Origin: Caulochytrium protostelioides
Taxonomy: Eukaryota; Chytridiomycota; Caulochytriomycetes; Caulochytriales; Caulochytriaceae
NCBI GenBank assembly: GCA_003615045.1
Contig: ML014231.1
Coordinates: forward strand, 1-59,314
Reading direction: 5' to 3'
DNA length: 59,314 nucleotides
The stretch's first letter is position 1. Every line of letters starts with the position of its first letter. Below the pieces are notes generated by a model, which ran no database searches, was not told the origin of the DNA, and saw only the letters and a program-made list of their open reading frames with translations. Positions 32,206 to 42,260 of the stretch are shown piece after piece. Position numbers and translations under genes: made by a program.

Positions 32206-34647
32206 ATGGCCGCCGCGACGCCGCCGCGACGCGCGGCCGACGCGAAGGCCGCACGGCCGCGCGGCGCATCACCGTCGCCGCCGCCGCCGATGCTGGACCT
32301 CGACAATAGCGACTTTACTGTGGCAGCGTCGGAGGTCGCGGTCCAGCGGATCGCGGATGCGCTGTGCCATCCGGACGATCTGACCAACAAGCTGGACGTG
32401 CTGATAAAGCGGAATGCGTCAGAGCGCGCGCGCGTCGAGGCGCAGCTGAAGAGCGTGATCTCGGGGCAGCTGGACGGCGCCTCGCGCGGGCTGCACGACC
32501 TCGACACGAGCGTGACGCGTACCCGCCACATCTGCACGCACCTGCAGGCCATCGCGTCGCTGTGCTCGGACGCGCAGAACGAGATCCGCAACTACGGCCG
32601 CATCAAGAAGATCTCGCGCACGCACCAGAACTTCCTCGCCACGAAGGAGATGGTCGAGCAGTTCCGCCAGCTCGACGAGCAGGTCCACCGCATCGGGACG
32701 CTGCTCGAGGCCGACATGGCGCACCGCGACGGCATGGCGCCCAACCTGTTGTTCGTGCACTACCAGCTGCAGCGCCTCGAGGCGTTCCGCAACCGCGTGC
32801 TGACGAAGGCGTGGCGCTCGGTCAATGCCGACGTCTGGGCGACGCTCGGTCGCTACTTCCACAAACTCGATCTGCTGCAGACGCGCTTCGAGACGTATCT
32901 GTTCGAGCTTGCTGCGCGGACCGTGAGCCTGCTCCAGCAAGGACTCGCGTCGGTCGTCGTCCGCGTCGTGCACATCATCGAGGTCGAGGAGCGCCTCGAC
33001 GAGGCGGCGGCCCAGCAGCCGACGGATGACGGCCTGCTCGACGACGCGGTCCACGCCGCCGCTCAGAGCACGGGCTGGGGCGACGATGACGTGAGCCCCG
33101 AGACCTCCGCGATCGCCGCGCGGCTGCGGCCGCGCCAAGTCAAGGGCTACCGCATCCGCTACTTTGACGGCATCCACGAAACCATCGTGTCGCACGTCGA
33201 AACCATCTTTGCGGAGCACCTGGGCGACCTGGAGGGCCTGCTCGCAGAGGTCGACGGGATGGTCGAGAATCTTGTCACGATTCACGACGACCTCATCCCG
33301 CGGTTCCCCAAGCGCTACAACATCTTCCATTACTTTGTGCTCGAGTACCACCGGCAGATTCACGGCATTCTCAACCGTCTGGTCAACGACACCCTCGAGA
33401 CCGGGTCCATTCTCAAGCTGCTCAAATGGGTCACCGCGTACTACGACAACATGCAGAACCGTATCGGCGTCGGCGAGGAGCTGCTCGAGCCACCCCTGCT
33501 CGACGGCAAGGAAGCTGACCTCATCCGGCAGTATCTGGACCTGCTGCAGATCAAGCTCCGCGAGTGGTTCACCAACATCCTGACGAGCGAGACGCAGCTC
33601 TACCTGACCCGCGCCGAGCCCCCAGAAACCGACGGCTCCCAGATCTACTATGTGGGCGGGTCGGTGATGGTCTTCCAGATGATCAACCAGCAGGTCGACG
33701 TGGTGCTCAGCGCGAGCGCGCGCATGGTCCCGGACATCATCAGCGAGTGCTCCGGCATCTTCACCACGTTCGCGACCCATTGGCTCGGCAATCTCCACGC
33801 AGAGCTGCAGCGCTTCTTGGACCCCCGCGACGACCGCAAGGACCGCCACGCGGCGGAGCCGCTCGCGCCGGGGCTACCCGAGTACGTGATGGCCGTCGGC
33901 AATGATTTCCTGCGCAGCGCCGAGTTCACGGAGGTATTGAGCGCGCGCACCACGGCGCTGCTTCAGGAGCCGCACCGCTCCCAGACCGCGAGTCTGCTGC
34001 AGGAAGTCCGCGAGGGCTTCATGAAAGTCACGCGCCGCGCGACCACGAGCCTCGTCGACATCGTGCTCGCCGATCTCCAGCCCGCCATGGTGCAGTTGCA
34101 TACCCCGAGCTGGTACGACCACCCGCTCATGGCCATGATCGTCAGCACCCTCGACGACTACTGCGGCGACTTCCAGGCGCACCTCTCCGAATACCTTTTC
34201 AGTAAGCTCATGACCGAGCTGCTTGAGCGCATGGTCATCAAGTACCTCGAGAGTTTCCGCAACAAGGGCGCCAAGTATCGCGCCAATGCGGGCGACAAGA
34301 TCCGCCACGACATCGCCGCGATGACCCAATTCTTTGCCCAGAGCAAAGCCGAGAAGCGCGTCGTCGCGGCGGTGGAGCCGCTCACCAAGATCGTGTCCAT
34401 CATCGAGTCGTCGATGCGCATGGTCTTCCTTGATTTCTGGGCGCTCTATCAGGCCTACCGCGACATGCCCATCGCCTACATCGAGGACCTGCTGAGCCGC
34501 CGCGAGGATTTAACCAAGTCCAACGTCCGCGAGATCATGGAGAACATCCACCAGAAGACTGAAGAGGACCGCGAGAACTACCGTCCGGGCCCGCAAGGCA
34601 TCGCCCCGACCGTCTTTTCCAAGATCACCATGGGTCCCTCCAAGTAA
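32206..34647 (+). CDS. SEC6: Exocyst complex component Sec6 (EXOC3)
   Basis: 813 residues, close to the usual 750-800 for Sec6. I use the ATG at 32206, in front of a short Pro/Ala leader and the start of conserved sequence (LDLDNSDFTVAASEVAVQRI). The N-terminal coiled-coil region contains the family stretch LDVLIKRNASERARVEAQLK and later IRNYGRIKKISRTHQNFLAT. The CorEx-type helical-bundle body includes FPKRYNIFHYFVLEYHRQIH and YYDNMQNRIGVGEELLEPPL. The C-terminal portion ends with SNVREIMENIHQKTEEDREN. Sec6 is a subunit of the octameric exocyst that tethers secretory vesicles to the plasma membrane at growth sites. One short Ala/Asp linker, around residue 270, separates conserved blocks. It converges on TRM82 with a 109-bp gap. 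Confidence 0.93.
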   Translation: MAAATPPRRAADAKAARPRGASPSPPPPMLDLDNSDFTVAASEVAVQRIADALCHPDDLTNKLDVLIKRNASERARVEAQLKSVISGQLDGASRGLHDLDTSVTRTRHICTHLQAIASLCSDAQNEIRNYGRIKKISRTHQNFLATKEMVEQFRQLDEQVHRIGTLLEADMAHRDGMAPNLLFVHYQLQRLEAFRNRVLTKAWRSVNADVWATLGRYFHKLDLLQTRFETYLFELAARTVSLLQQGLASVVVRVVHIIEVEERLDEAAAQQPTDDGLLDDAVHAAAQSTGWGDDDVSPETSAIAARLRPRQVKGYRIRYFDGIHETIVSHVETIFAEHLGDLEGLLAEVDGMVENLVTIHDDLIPRFPKRYNIFHYFVLEYHRQIHGILNRLVNDTLETGSILKLLKWVTAYYDNMQNRIGVGEELLEPPLLDGKEADLIRQYLDLLQIKLREWFTNILTSETQLYLTRAEPPETDGSQIYYVGGSVMVFQMINQQVDVVLSASARMVPDIISECSGIFTTFATHWLGNLHAELQRFLDPRDDRKDRHAAEPLAPGLPEYVMAVGNDFLRSAEFTEVLSARTTALLQEPHRSQTASLLQEVREGFMKVTRRATTSLVDIVLADLQPAMVQLHTPSWYDHPLMAMIVSTLDDYCGDFQAHLSEYLFSKLMTELLERMVIKYLESFRNKGAKYRANAGDKIRHDIAAMTQFFAQSKAEKRVVAAVEPLTKIVSIIESSMRMVFLDFWALYQAYRDMPIAYIEDLLSRREDLTKSNVREIMENIHQKTEEDRENYRPGPQGIAPTVFSKITMGPSK

Positions 34648-34700
34648 CATCAATCTGCCGGCTGGGAACGAATCATGTCATAATATCTACGTGGGAGGGT

Positions 34701-34743
34701 CGGCACCGGCACCGGCACCGGCGTCGGCATCGGCATCGGCACC
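34701..34743. repeat. GGCACC/GGCATC hexanucleotide microsatellite
   Basis: Seven or so imperfect 6-base units lie in the short gap between the converging SEC6 and TRM82 stops. Confidence 0.7.
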
Positions 34744-34756
34744 GCGCGGTGCTCGC

Positions 34757-36337
34757 TTACGCGGTCGCCGAGGGCGACGCCGTCGTCTCGGTTCGCAGCG
34801 CCTTTGCCACGGGCGCCGGCGCCGTCTCGACTTCCGCGTCCCGCTTCTGGGCGCCACCGTCGGCGGCGGCGCCATCCGCGGCGGCCTGGATCTGGCGCTG
34901 CGAGCGCCAGTCGTTCGGGTTGAGGCCCTTGCGCATGTACCGGCCGGTGTGCAGCTGGAGCCCGACGTCGGCGCCCCACGCAGGCAGCGCTGCATCTGCC
35001 GCGGCGGTCAGCGGCGCCGCCTGCACCTGCAGTGACACGGCGCCGTCGGCGGCGACGGCGACGGCGATGCGTACCAGACCGTCGGTCAGCATCGCCGCGT
35101 CGGTGGCCACGGCCATCGTCACGAGGAACGCGGACGACGCCGCGTTCCACGCCGCGCTCAGCGGCAGCGCGGGCAGCGGCAAGTACTGCAGCAGCTGCAG
35201 GCGCTCGGCGCCCTCGACGCCCTCGCCGAGCCGCACCGTCACAAAGACGGCGCCCTCGACGCCTTCGACGAGGACGATCGCGAGGTACGTGGACGGCATC
35301 GCGTTCAGCGCGCCGCTGATAAAGACGGCCGAGACGTCGACGGCGGCCGACGGCGCCATGAGGCCGGCCTGGGCCAAGGGCGGCACGAGCGCCACGGGCG
35401 GCGCGAGGCGCGCGCCGGTTGCCAGGGCGTGGAGCAGGACGGCGCCGTCGCCGCCCGAGGAGATGACCGCATCCAGCGCCGCCGTGGCGCCCTGTGCCGT
35501 CGCGACGGCGCCGACGTATGCGTGGTACCCGAAGCACATGCTTTGAATGGCGTAGGTCATCGGCCACTGCGTCACGCGGACCTTCTCGTCGCGCTCGGCC
35601 GTCACCAGGTAGTCCCCGCGCGGCGCGACCGCGACCGCCGTGAGGTTGCTCACGTGGCCGAGCATCAGGCGGCCGTGCGGGTCCTTGGCGGCCGCGGCGG
35701 CCGCCGTCGCTTGGTCGAGCGCGTCCGCGGCCGCGGCGTCGACGAACGCGGCGTCGTCGATGCGGAACCCGTAGACGTCGCCGAACTTGTCGCCCACGAT
35801 CGCCCACCCGCCGTCGGGGCTGATCGCGCACGCGACCGGGCGCTTGATGCACTCGCGCACCATCACTCGGCGGCGGTCCGCGTCCGACCACACCTCGAGC
35901 TGCTTGTCGTCGCGGACGAGCGCGACGCGGTTCGACGCCACGTGGCACGCGATGTGCTGTACCCTGGGGCTCGACGCGGCCGAGGCGGGCTGAGCGGGCG
36001 CAGCGGCGGCGTCGGCGCTGGCGGCGTCGGCGCTGGCGGCGTCAGGGCCGGCGGCATCGGCGCTCGTCGCATCCGCGGCCGCGGCGGCCGCCGGCGGGCG
36101 GCGCACCAGAGGCGCGATCACGCGCGACACGGCCGCGCTGCCATCAGCCGCCGTCGCAAGGCGGAGCACGTGGGCGCCGTAGGCGCCGAGGAAGACGTCG
36201 GGCGACGCGGTGGGTACGACGACGTGGCAGCCGCGGAGGTGGGACTCGCGCTCACGGTCCTGCTTGGCGGCGAGGGCCGCCGCCGCCGCAGGGTGCAGCA
36301 CATGAGGCTTCGCGCCAGGCGCCGGCGTTTCCGTCAT
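34757..36337 (-). CDS. TRM82: tRNA (guanine-N7) methyltransferase non-catalytic subunit, Trm82/WDR4
   Basis: 526 residues from the ATG at 36337, forming a WD40-type propeller. The diagnostic block lies near residues 220-275: LMLGHVSNLTAVAVAPRGDY, then VTAERDEKVRVTQWP and IQSMCFGYHAYVGAV. It corresponds to the Trm82/WDR4 signature GHVS...TADRDEKIRVS. An earlier blade (VACAISPDGGWAIVGDKFGD) is also typical. WDR4/Trm82 stabilises the catalytic Trm8/METTL1 subunit that makes m7G46 in tRNAs; it has no catalytic residues of its own. Two Ala/Asp-rich insertions (about residues 80-120 and 200-217) and a long low-complexity C-terminus make it larger than the animal protein (412 aa). METTL1/Trm8 itself is not in the window. 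Confidence 0.88.
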   Translation of the reverse strand: MTETPAPGAKPHVLHPAAAAALAAKQDRERESHLRGCHVVVPTASPDVFLGAYGAHVLRLATAADGSAAVSRVIAPLVRRPPAAAAAADATSADAAGPDAASADAASADAAAAPAQPASAASSPRVQHIACHVASNRVALVRDDKQLEVWSDADRRRVMVRECIKRPVACAISPDGGWAIVGDKFGDVYGFRIDDAAFVDAAAADALDQATAAAAAAKDPHGRLMLGHVSNLTAVAVAPRGDYLVTAERDEKVRVTQWPMTYAIQSMCFGYHAYVGAVATAQGATAALDAVISSGGDGAVLLHALATGARLAPPVALVPPLAQAGLMAPSAAVDVSAVFISGALNAMPSTYLAIVLVEGVEGAVFVTVRLGEGVEGAERLQLLQYLPLPALPLSAAWNAASSAFLVTMAVATDAAMLTDGLVRIAVAVAADGAVSLQVQAAPLTAAADAALPAWGADVGLQLHTGRYMRKGLNPNDWRSQRQIQAAADGAAADGGAQKRDAEVETAPAPVAKALRTETTASPSATA

Positions 36338-36998
36338 CGTCGGTTCTGTTCGCGTGAGATGGCAAGCGTCTGCCGGTCGCGTGGTATCCGCTCTCAGGTC
36401 TCAGAGTTGGCAGTGTATCGTATCATATCAGGCAGGCCAGCGCCGCGAAACTCCGATAGGGCAAATCAGGATAGGATGAACGGCGACGGCGACAGGGAAG
36501 TGGTGTTCAGTGAGGCGAGCTCGGTGAAGGTCTGGCCATGTCGGAGCCGAAGGGCGAATCTGATCGGCTCCGTGTGGTCTCAGCGCTGCTGATAATCGTG
36601 TCAAGGCGGCAGCCGGCCGAGGCCGATGGTGGTCGGTCCGCCTCCACTTTGGGCAGGGTCCCGCCTGGCTTCGCGATGGCGTGACGGACTCCGCCAAGGA
36701 AGGGGCGCCCATGCTTTCGCCCCTTCGTCCCTTTTGGCGCCAGCATTTCGACTCCGGAGCCGGAAATCAGAAGCAGGCTCTTCAGGCGGTGAGGGATCCG
36801 TGCGCAACGAGAGGCCATCCGATTTCCGGCTCCGCGTGCCGGATCGCGTCCAAGTCACTGTGACCACCGACATTCCGATGCATATAAATACAAGAATTAA
36901 GCGCCACATGAGGCCTATCATGAGGCATATCATGCGGTATGCAGCCGACGCCAAGAGGAAACCGATCGACCTGAGCCCGGGGCGCTCGCGCACGTCCG
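36338..36998. other. Intergenic region with a 14-bp inverted repeat
   Basis: This holds the upstream region of TRM82 and the downstream region of the large disordered-protein gene. It contains a perfect inverted repeat (36755-36768 and 36821-36834) and a TATA-like atataaata at about 36882. No gene is supported. Confidence 0.5.
36755..36834. repeat. Perfect 14-bp inverted repeat with 52-bp spacer
   Basis: cggagccggaaatc at 36755-36768 pairs exactly with gatttccggctccg at 36821-36834. It could form a stem-loop downstream of the minus-strand gene that ends at 36999. Confidence 0.65.
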
Positions 36999-39900
36999 CT
37001 AAGCGCCCGGATGGCCCGATGGTGGCGGCGGTGGCGCGCCGCCAGGCGGCATGTAAGCATACGCAGACGGATGCGTCTGCCGCGGCATCGGTCCCGGTCC
37101 CGGTCCCGGTCCCGGTCCCGGCGGCTGTCCCGGCATCCCTGTCTGATGATACGTGTGCCGTGGCGCGGACGACGCGTAGCCGGCCGCCGGGTAATGGGAA
37201 GACGGTGCGGGCGGGTATCGCGCATAGTCATGCGCATGCGGCGCGGGCTGGCCCTGGGGGTAGCTCTGCTCGTAGCTCTGCGCATGCGGATGTGGATGCG
37301 GGTGCTGCAGACCCTGCGCGTAGATGGGGTGAGCATGCCCTTGTGAAGAGCCTGGTGGATGACCTTGCGGGTGGCCTTGCGGGTAGTCTTGCGGGTAGCC
37401 TTGCGGGTGGCCTTGCGGGTGGCCTTGCGGGTGGCCTTGCGGGTGGCCTTGCGGGTGGCCTTGCGGGTGGCCTTGCGGGTAGCCTTGCGCGTAGCCTTGC
37501 GGGTAGCCTTGCGCGTAGCCTTGCGCGTAGCCCTGGGCAGAGTGCTGAGGAGGCCCCGCGGTCGGGGGATAGGCCTGAGCATACACGGGTGCCGGATAGC
37601 CCCGGGGCGTGCCCTGAGCCTGCGGCGCAGGGTGGCTCTGCGGCGGCCCCGGGGCAGATTGGCCCTGGGCCGGTTGGCCCTGGGCGTAGCCCTGAGCGTG
37701 AGTCTGGCTCGGCGCGTACCCATGAGACCGTGTCGGCGCATAGGACGGGTGGCTTGGGGGCGGCGCGGCGTACTTGCCGTGCGCCGCGGCCGGAGGATGA
37801 CCGGTGTGCCAGCGGGATGACGACAGCGGCGCGGCGCCATGGCCGTGGTGGGTCGGCGCGGGCTCGGGCGCCGGCTCGCGAGCATAGGCCGGGCCGGATG
37901 CCGGTGCGGGCGCCGGCGGCTGGCTGGGGTAGCTGCCGTACGAGCGCGGCGGCGGGATCGCCTCGCCGGCGTCGTCGCGGTAGCCGGCGTCGTTGGCGGG
38001 GCGGTCGCGGTACGCCGTCGGAGCGCTGCCCGCGAAGCTCGGGGCCGCGGGACGATGGGCGTCATTCAACGGCATGCCCGCGGCGCCGTCCAACCGCTGC
38101 CGCGGCAGCGCTGGCGAAGCCGAGACCGAGGAGGACGCTGAGTGCCAGCCGCCCGGCGTCGTGGACCACGCGGGCCGTGCCGACGCCGGCGGCGGCGCCA
38201 GGTGCGGTACCGGGGGCTGGGACGCCGGCGGCGGCGGCGACGATGGCAAGGACGGGCGAAGCGCCGCGGAGGTCGCCGGCGCATAGCCTCGCGGCGGCGT
38301 CGGTTGCGCGTCCCGCTGGGCGACGGCGTCCCAAGGATTGGCCGGCGGCGCAGCGGCCGAAGGCGGCGTGGGCTTCCGCGCCGGCGGTGTCGGCTTCCGG
38401 TCGGGCGGTGGCGGCGGCACCGGAGGCGCCGATCCTGTCACGGATGTCGGCTGAGACTGAGATGCGGACACGGAGGCGGACGCGGAGACGGGGGCCGGTA
38501 GGGAGCGGAGCGGCGGCACGACGAGAGGCTTGGGGTCGAGCGGCACGCGCGCCGGATCGGACGCGATCGGCAGCGGCATCGGCCAGTACGCGTCGGTCGC
38601 GTCCGGATTCAGCGCATACAGGGTAGCATGCGTCGCGGCGCGCCGCGCCGTATCGCGGTGGCGCGCCTCGCGCTCGCACAGGGCCGACATGGCGGCGGGC
38701 GGCGCGTGAGTCGAGGCCTCGACGTAGGAGCGCGTCGGGAAGACGTCGAGCCGCGCGAGACGCCAGACCTCCAGGACGGCGCGCGCGTCCGTGTCTGCAT
38801 CGTGCATCTGCTGCCGCGTCGCGATAAAGCGGCGCATCACCCGGGCTTCCCGCTGGGACCGCCGCGCCGCCGCGAGCTCCTGGGCGCGGCGCTCGGGATC
38901 CCCCTCGGGCGCCTTCGTGGCGGCAGCGGCAGCAGCGGCGCCGGTGCCGGCGGCGGCGGCCGTGGGCGCGGTGGGCGTCGCGGGGTCTTCCGGACGGGCG
39001 TCGCGGCCCGACGGCGCGGCGGTCCCGGCGCCCGAGGCCGCCGCCGCCACGGGCGGCGACACGCGGCCGCGTTTGGCGAGATGGCTGTACGCGTGGCCGA
39101 GCAGCGCGTCCAGCGCGCGGGAGGACGCGCTGGACGCGACGCCCCCGGTGCCTGCCGGTGCCGCGGCGGGGGCGCCGGCGCGGGCCGCGCCGTCGGCGGG
39201 AGGCCGCTTCTCGTCGCGCCGCGCCCGGGCGACGGCGGCGGGCGCCTTGCGCTTGGCGGCGGCGGCAACCGGCGCGGGCGGCGCGGCGGCGGCAGCGGCC
39301 GCCTTCGCCGCCGCCGCCGCCGCCGCCGCCGCCACGACCGTCAGCGGGGGGTCCGTCGCCACGGCGTCGGCGGCAGCGGGCTTGATGTTGTTGAGCACCG
39401 GCTGCCCCGAATGCGACGCGATCGGCGCCCGCGGCTTCTTGGTCTTGGTGGCGCGGCGCTTGGTGCGCGCCACGCGCTCCGGCAGGACGTCGTCGAGCTC
39501 GGCCTCGGCGAGGGGCTCGGCCTCGGCGTGGAGCGGCTGGCGGCGGCGCTCGCGCAGGAGTGACTGGATGTCGGGCTTCTCGGTGCGGCTGCGCTGGTGC
39601 TTCCGCGTGGCGATCGCTTCCACCGGCTCGGCCGGCCCCATCACGTCGAGGGGGTCCGTCTCCGCCTCGACCTCCAGCGCGCGCTCTGGCTCAGACGACG
39701 GCGCGTGTTGGGGCGGCGACTCGATCACATCGCGTGCACGGCGGCGCGACGACCGCTCGGCGACGGGGGCGCCGCGTCTCCTGGCTGGCCAGGCCCCCAT
39801 CGGCGGGTCCGAGCTGTCGCTCTCGCTGCCCGACGAGCTCGAAATGACCATGCCTTTCTTGGCGCCTGGGTGAGCGGCGGCGGCGGCGGGAACGCGGTCG

Positions 39901-40283
39901 AGGTCCGCATCGTCCAGGCTCGCGTCGCCGCTGTCGTCGGCGAAGGTCCACCGGGGTTTCGCGGCTTTCGCGGCCTTCCTTTTGCGCCGACGGTCGCCGC
40001 GGACCGAGTGGTTCGTGGACGCGGCCGACAGCTCGGACTCGGTGTAGGACCACGGCAGGGACACGTGGGACGGGGCTTCGGAGGGCGTCGCCTCGCCGGC
40101 GTCGGCGTCGGCGTCGGCGCCGCCGGGCGCACGCGCGCGTGTCGGGCGCGACCGCACGACATCGTCGCGGGTGACACTGAGCGCGGGAGGCAGGGCGGCT
40201 GCCGCGGGCGACACCGCAACGGTCGAGCGGAGGGCGGTGATTCCGCCCGTGGCGCCGTCGCGCGTTCCCGCATCGCTCCGGTC

Positions 40284-40325
<42 letters not shown>

Positions 40326-40715
40326 GCGCGCCGCGGCCGTCCCGCGGTGCTGCGCGAGGGCCGCGGCGACGAAGGCGTCGTCGATGTCGACCTCGGCGTC
40401 CGAGTCGGCGTCCGAGAGCATGACGCGGCGCGTGGCGGCGGCGCGGACGGCCGGTTCGCGGCGCGACGACGGGCGCGACACCACGACCACGGAGGCCGGC
40501 TCCGCATCCGACGCCGACGCCGACGACGACGCCGACGAGCTGGACCGGGCGACGCTGGCCGCCGCCGCGGCCTTTCGGGCGGCTTCCTGCCTCGCGGCTT
40601 CCTGCTTCTTGCGGAGCGCGCGGCTGATCAGCCCGCCGTCGCTGTCGTCGCTGGAGCCGCCGTCGCCCGAGGAGGTCTCGGAGTGCGGGGGCGCCGCCGG
40701 CCGCGAGACGGCCAT
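36999..40715 (-). CDS. Large disordered nuclear-type protein with QGHP/QGYA repeats
   Basis: 1238 residues from the ATG at 40715. The first 450 residues are acidic/Ser-rich and basic in alternation (runs of DDSDDSDD, RRRKRKAAKAAKPRW), a composition typical of chromatin or nucleolar proteins. The only region that looks folded lies near residues 610-720 (AARRSQREARVMRRFIATRQ and ARAVLEVWRLARLDVFPTRS). From about residue 720 the chain is Pro/Ser/Ala-rich. It ends in a long QGY/QGH-rich prion-like domain with about 14 tandem PQGH/PQGY/AQGY units. No family is recognised. RNA-binding or phase-separating behaviour is inferred from composition only. Small exons could be missed, but the frame is continuous over 3.7 kb. 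Confidence 0.65.
37363..37535. repeat. 12-bp tandem repeat inside a coding region
   Basis: About 14 copies of a 12-base unit (cttgcgggtggc and variants), in frame with the host gene. They encode PQGH, PQGY or AQGY blocks. Divergence is lowest in the middle of the array, so expansion there is probably recent. Confidence 0.85.
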
Positions 40716-41599
40716 CGTTGCGGACGTTCGCGGGGCGGGGATCGTGGCCGGGGACTGGTGGTCGGTGTGCCGGCGGGCGGCGGACTGGCTTTCAAGACGC
40801 GTGGCGATCGACGGCGCCGGGCGGAAGCGACCGCGTCATGGGCCGCGGCCGACAGCGCCGAGCCGCTGAGCACCGCGCCGGCGGCGGTTCCAGGCGGGGC
40901 CTTCCGGGCAGCAGGGGCGTCCAGGGGACCGGAGAATCGCAGAAAAGGGCGAATCGCAGCAGCAGCGAGGAACGGCGCCGCGGCATGGTGGCCCTGCGCG
41001 CTCCGACCTCTGCGGGCGTCCCGCGTCCCTGCGGCTTGCGCGGTCGGCCGACGGCGCGGCCGCGGCCGACGCCATCGACCCCGCCCGCCTCGCCGCCGAC
41101 GTCTCGGCCAGGCCGCCCTGGGATGGCCCGCGCGTGGAGAGTGGCGCGTGGGGGCGTATCAGCAACGCGTGGCCACCGACGCCGTTGCCGATGCCGATGC
41201 CGATGCCGACGCCGATGCCGACGCCGACGCCGACGCCGACGCCGTTGCCGACGCCGACGCCCGCCGGCCCAGCAGCCGCCGACACATCCAGGGCGGCCCG
41301 CGAGGCGCCACGGCCCGCACCGCCGAAGGCAGCGCGGCCACCGGACCCCTGCGGCCGTTGTTTCGCGCGCCAGCGCGGGCGCCAGCGCCAGCGCGGGCGT
41401 CACACGGCCGGGCGCACCCATTGGGCGCCGCGCCGACGTCGGACCGCGAGGACAGCGAGACGTCCGCCCGCCTCGCGGGCTGCGCCACACGCGCCGCCAG
41501 CGGGGCCGGGGGGCGGGGTGACTGCGCCACGCACGCCCACGGCTCACCGCAACGCTCCGGCGCCCGCCGCGCCGCCATCCACCGCCACCCGCCGTGGCA
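40716..41599. other. Intergenic stretch upstream of the Fanzor remnant
   Basis: No supported gene. It holds the upstream region of the minus-strand repeat protein and a CCGATG/CCGACG hexanucleotide repeat at 41174-41263. If the Fanzor remnant once extended to the left, its N-terminal part is no longer recognisable here. Confidence 0.45.
41174..41263. repeat. CCGATG/CCGACG hexanucleotide microsatellite
   Basis: About 14 tandem 6-base units, GCCGATGCCGAC in pattern, in non-coding DNA. Confidence 0.75.
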
Positions 41600-42071
41600 C
41601 GCGGTCCAGAGCCGGCCCGGGGTTCCAACGGCGCGCGCAGACCAGGCGGGTGCCCAGCGGTTCCGCACCGTTCTGGTCGACAAGTTCCGGACGACCCCGA
41701 TGCATGCCGAGACGAACGAGATCCTGACCAAGGCGAACCCCCGGGACCCGACGCAGGTGCCGACCGCTCGCGCGTCCCGGGCGGCCGCCCCCCCCGGCCG
41801 CGCCGACGGCATACACCCGGGTCCTGCGAGACCCGGGTGTATGCCCAGACGCATGGGGGCCTGCAAACCGGTCAACGCCGGCGCCCGGGGATCCTGGTCC
41901 GAGGTTCGCTGAGGTATAAAGCCACCCACGGCCAGTTGTCGAACCGCGATTCCCCATGCCGCGTTGACCATCCGACGCTGCCTGACCGGACCCGCCAGGC
42001 CGGAGGCGCTGTGCCGCAACCCCGAGCAAGCCCCCCTGCGGCCCAAGATCGGCCAGCGCATCCGCCACTGA
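41600..42071 (+). mobile_element. Decayed Fanzor (TnpB-like nuclease) gene, C-terminal remnant A
   Basis: Translated pieces match the C-terminal half of eukaryotic Fanzor proteins, the RNA-guided TnpB-like nucleases carried by transposons. In order: VPTARADQAGAQRFRTVLVD running into KFRTTPMHAETNEILTKA (the family pattern is V-D-E-F-R-T-T); then, in another frame, RGSLRYKATHGQLSNRD with the RuvC-III Asp codon at 41948-41950; after a one-base shift, HAALTIRRCL; and finally EQAPLRPKIGQRIRH before TGA at 42069. The usual family ends are D-x-N-A-A-x-N-I and P-x-x-x-G-x-R-I, so the order is right. There are at least two frame disruptions and no recognisable N-terminus or CxxC zinc-binding pair, so it is a pseudogene. 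A related copy lies inverted at 55210-55860. The assignment rests on motif memory rather than a search. Confidence 0.65.
41808..41845. repeat. Perfect 16-bp hairpin inside Fanzor remnant A
   Basis: ggcatacacccgggtc at 41808-41823 pairs exactly with its inverted copy at 41830-41845 around a 6-base loop. The corresponding place in remnant B keeps only an imperfect, shorter version. Confidence 0.85.
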
Positions 42072-42091
42072 ACTCAAAGGCGCGCTGCCTC

Positions 42092-42112
42092 TGCGCCCCC
42101 CTTCGGGGCGCA
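42092..42112 (+). other. 8-bp hairpin just downstream of Fanzor remnant A
   Basis: tgcgcccc, a 5-base loop, then ggggcgca, starting 21 bases after the remnant's stop codon. OMEGA guide RNAs are commonly specified around the 3' end of the nuclease gene, so this could be a leftover of such an RNA or just a terminator-like stem. The assignment is inference. Confidence 0.3.
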
Positions 42113-42260
42113 CCACGGCGGGCACGGGGCGCGTGTCGGGTTGCGGAACGTGGGCCTGTACGTTCGGTAAAACGCCTATACATGTACACGGGGAGGGAGG
42201 AAGCCAGCCAGCCAGCCAGCAAGGAAGGTCGGCAGCGAGCGCGGCAGACGCGGCCACGCT

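Noticed and set aside
37363-37535. CRISPR-like regular repeat
   Set aside because: The units are directly tandem 12-mers without spacers and lie in a eukaryotic coding region.
41911-41919. TATA box (ggtataaag) in Fanzor remnant A and its mirror near 55376-55384
   Set aside because: The string is conserved because it encodes R-Y-K in the nuclease; it is not a promoter signal.
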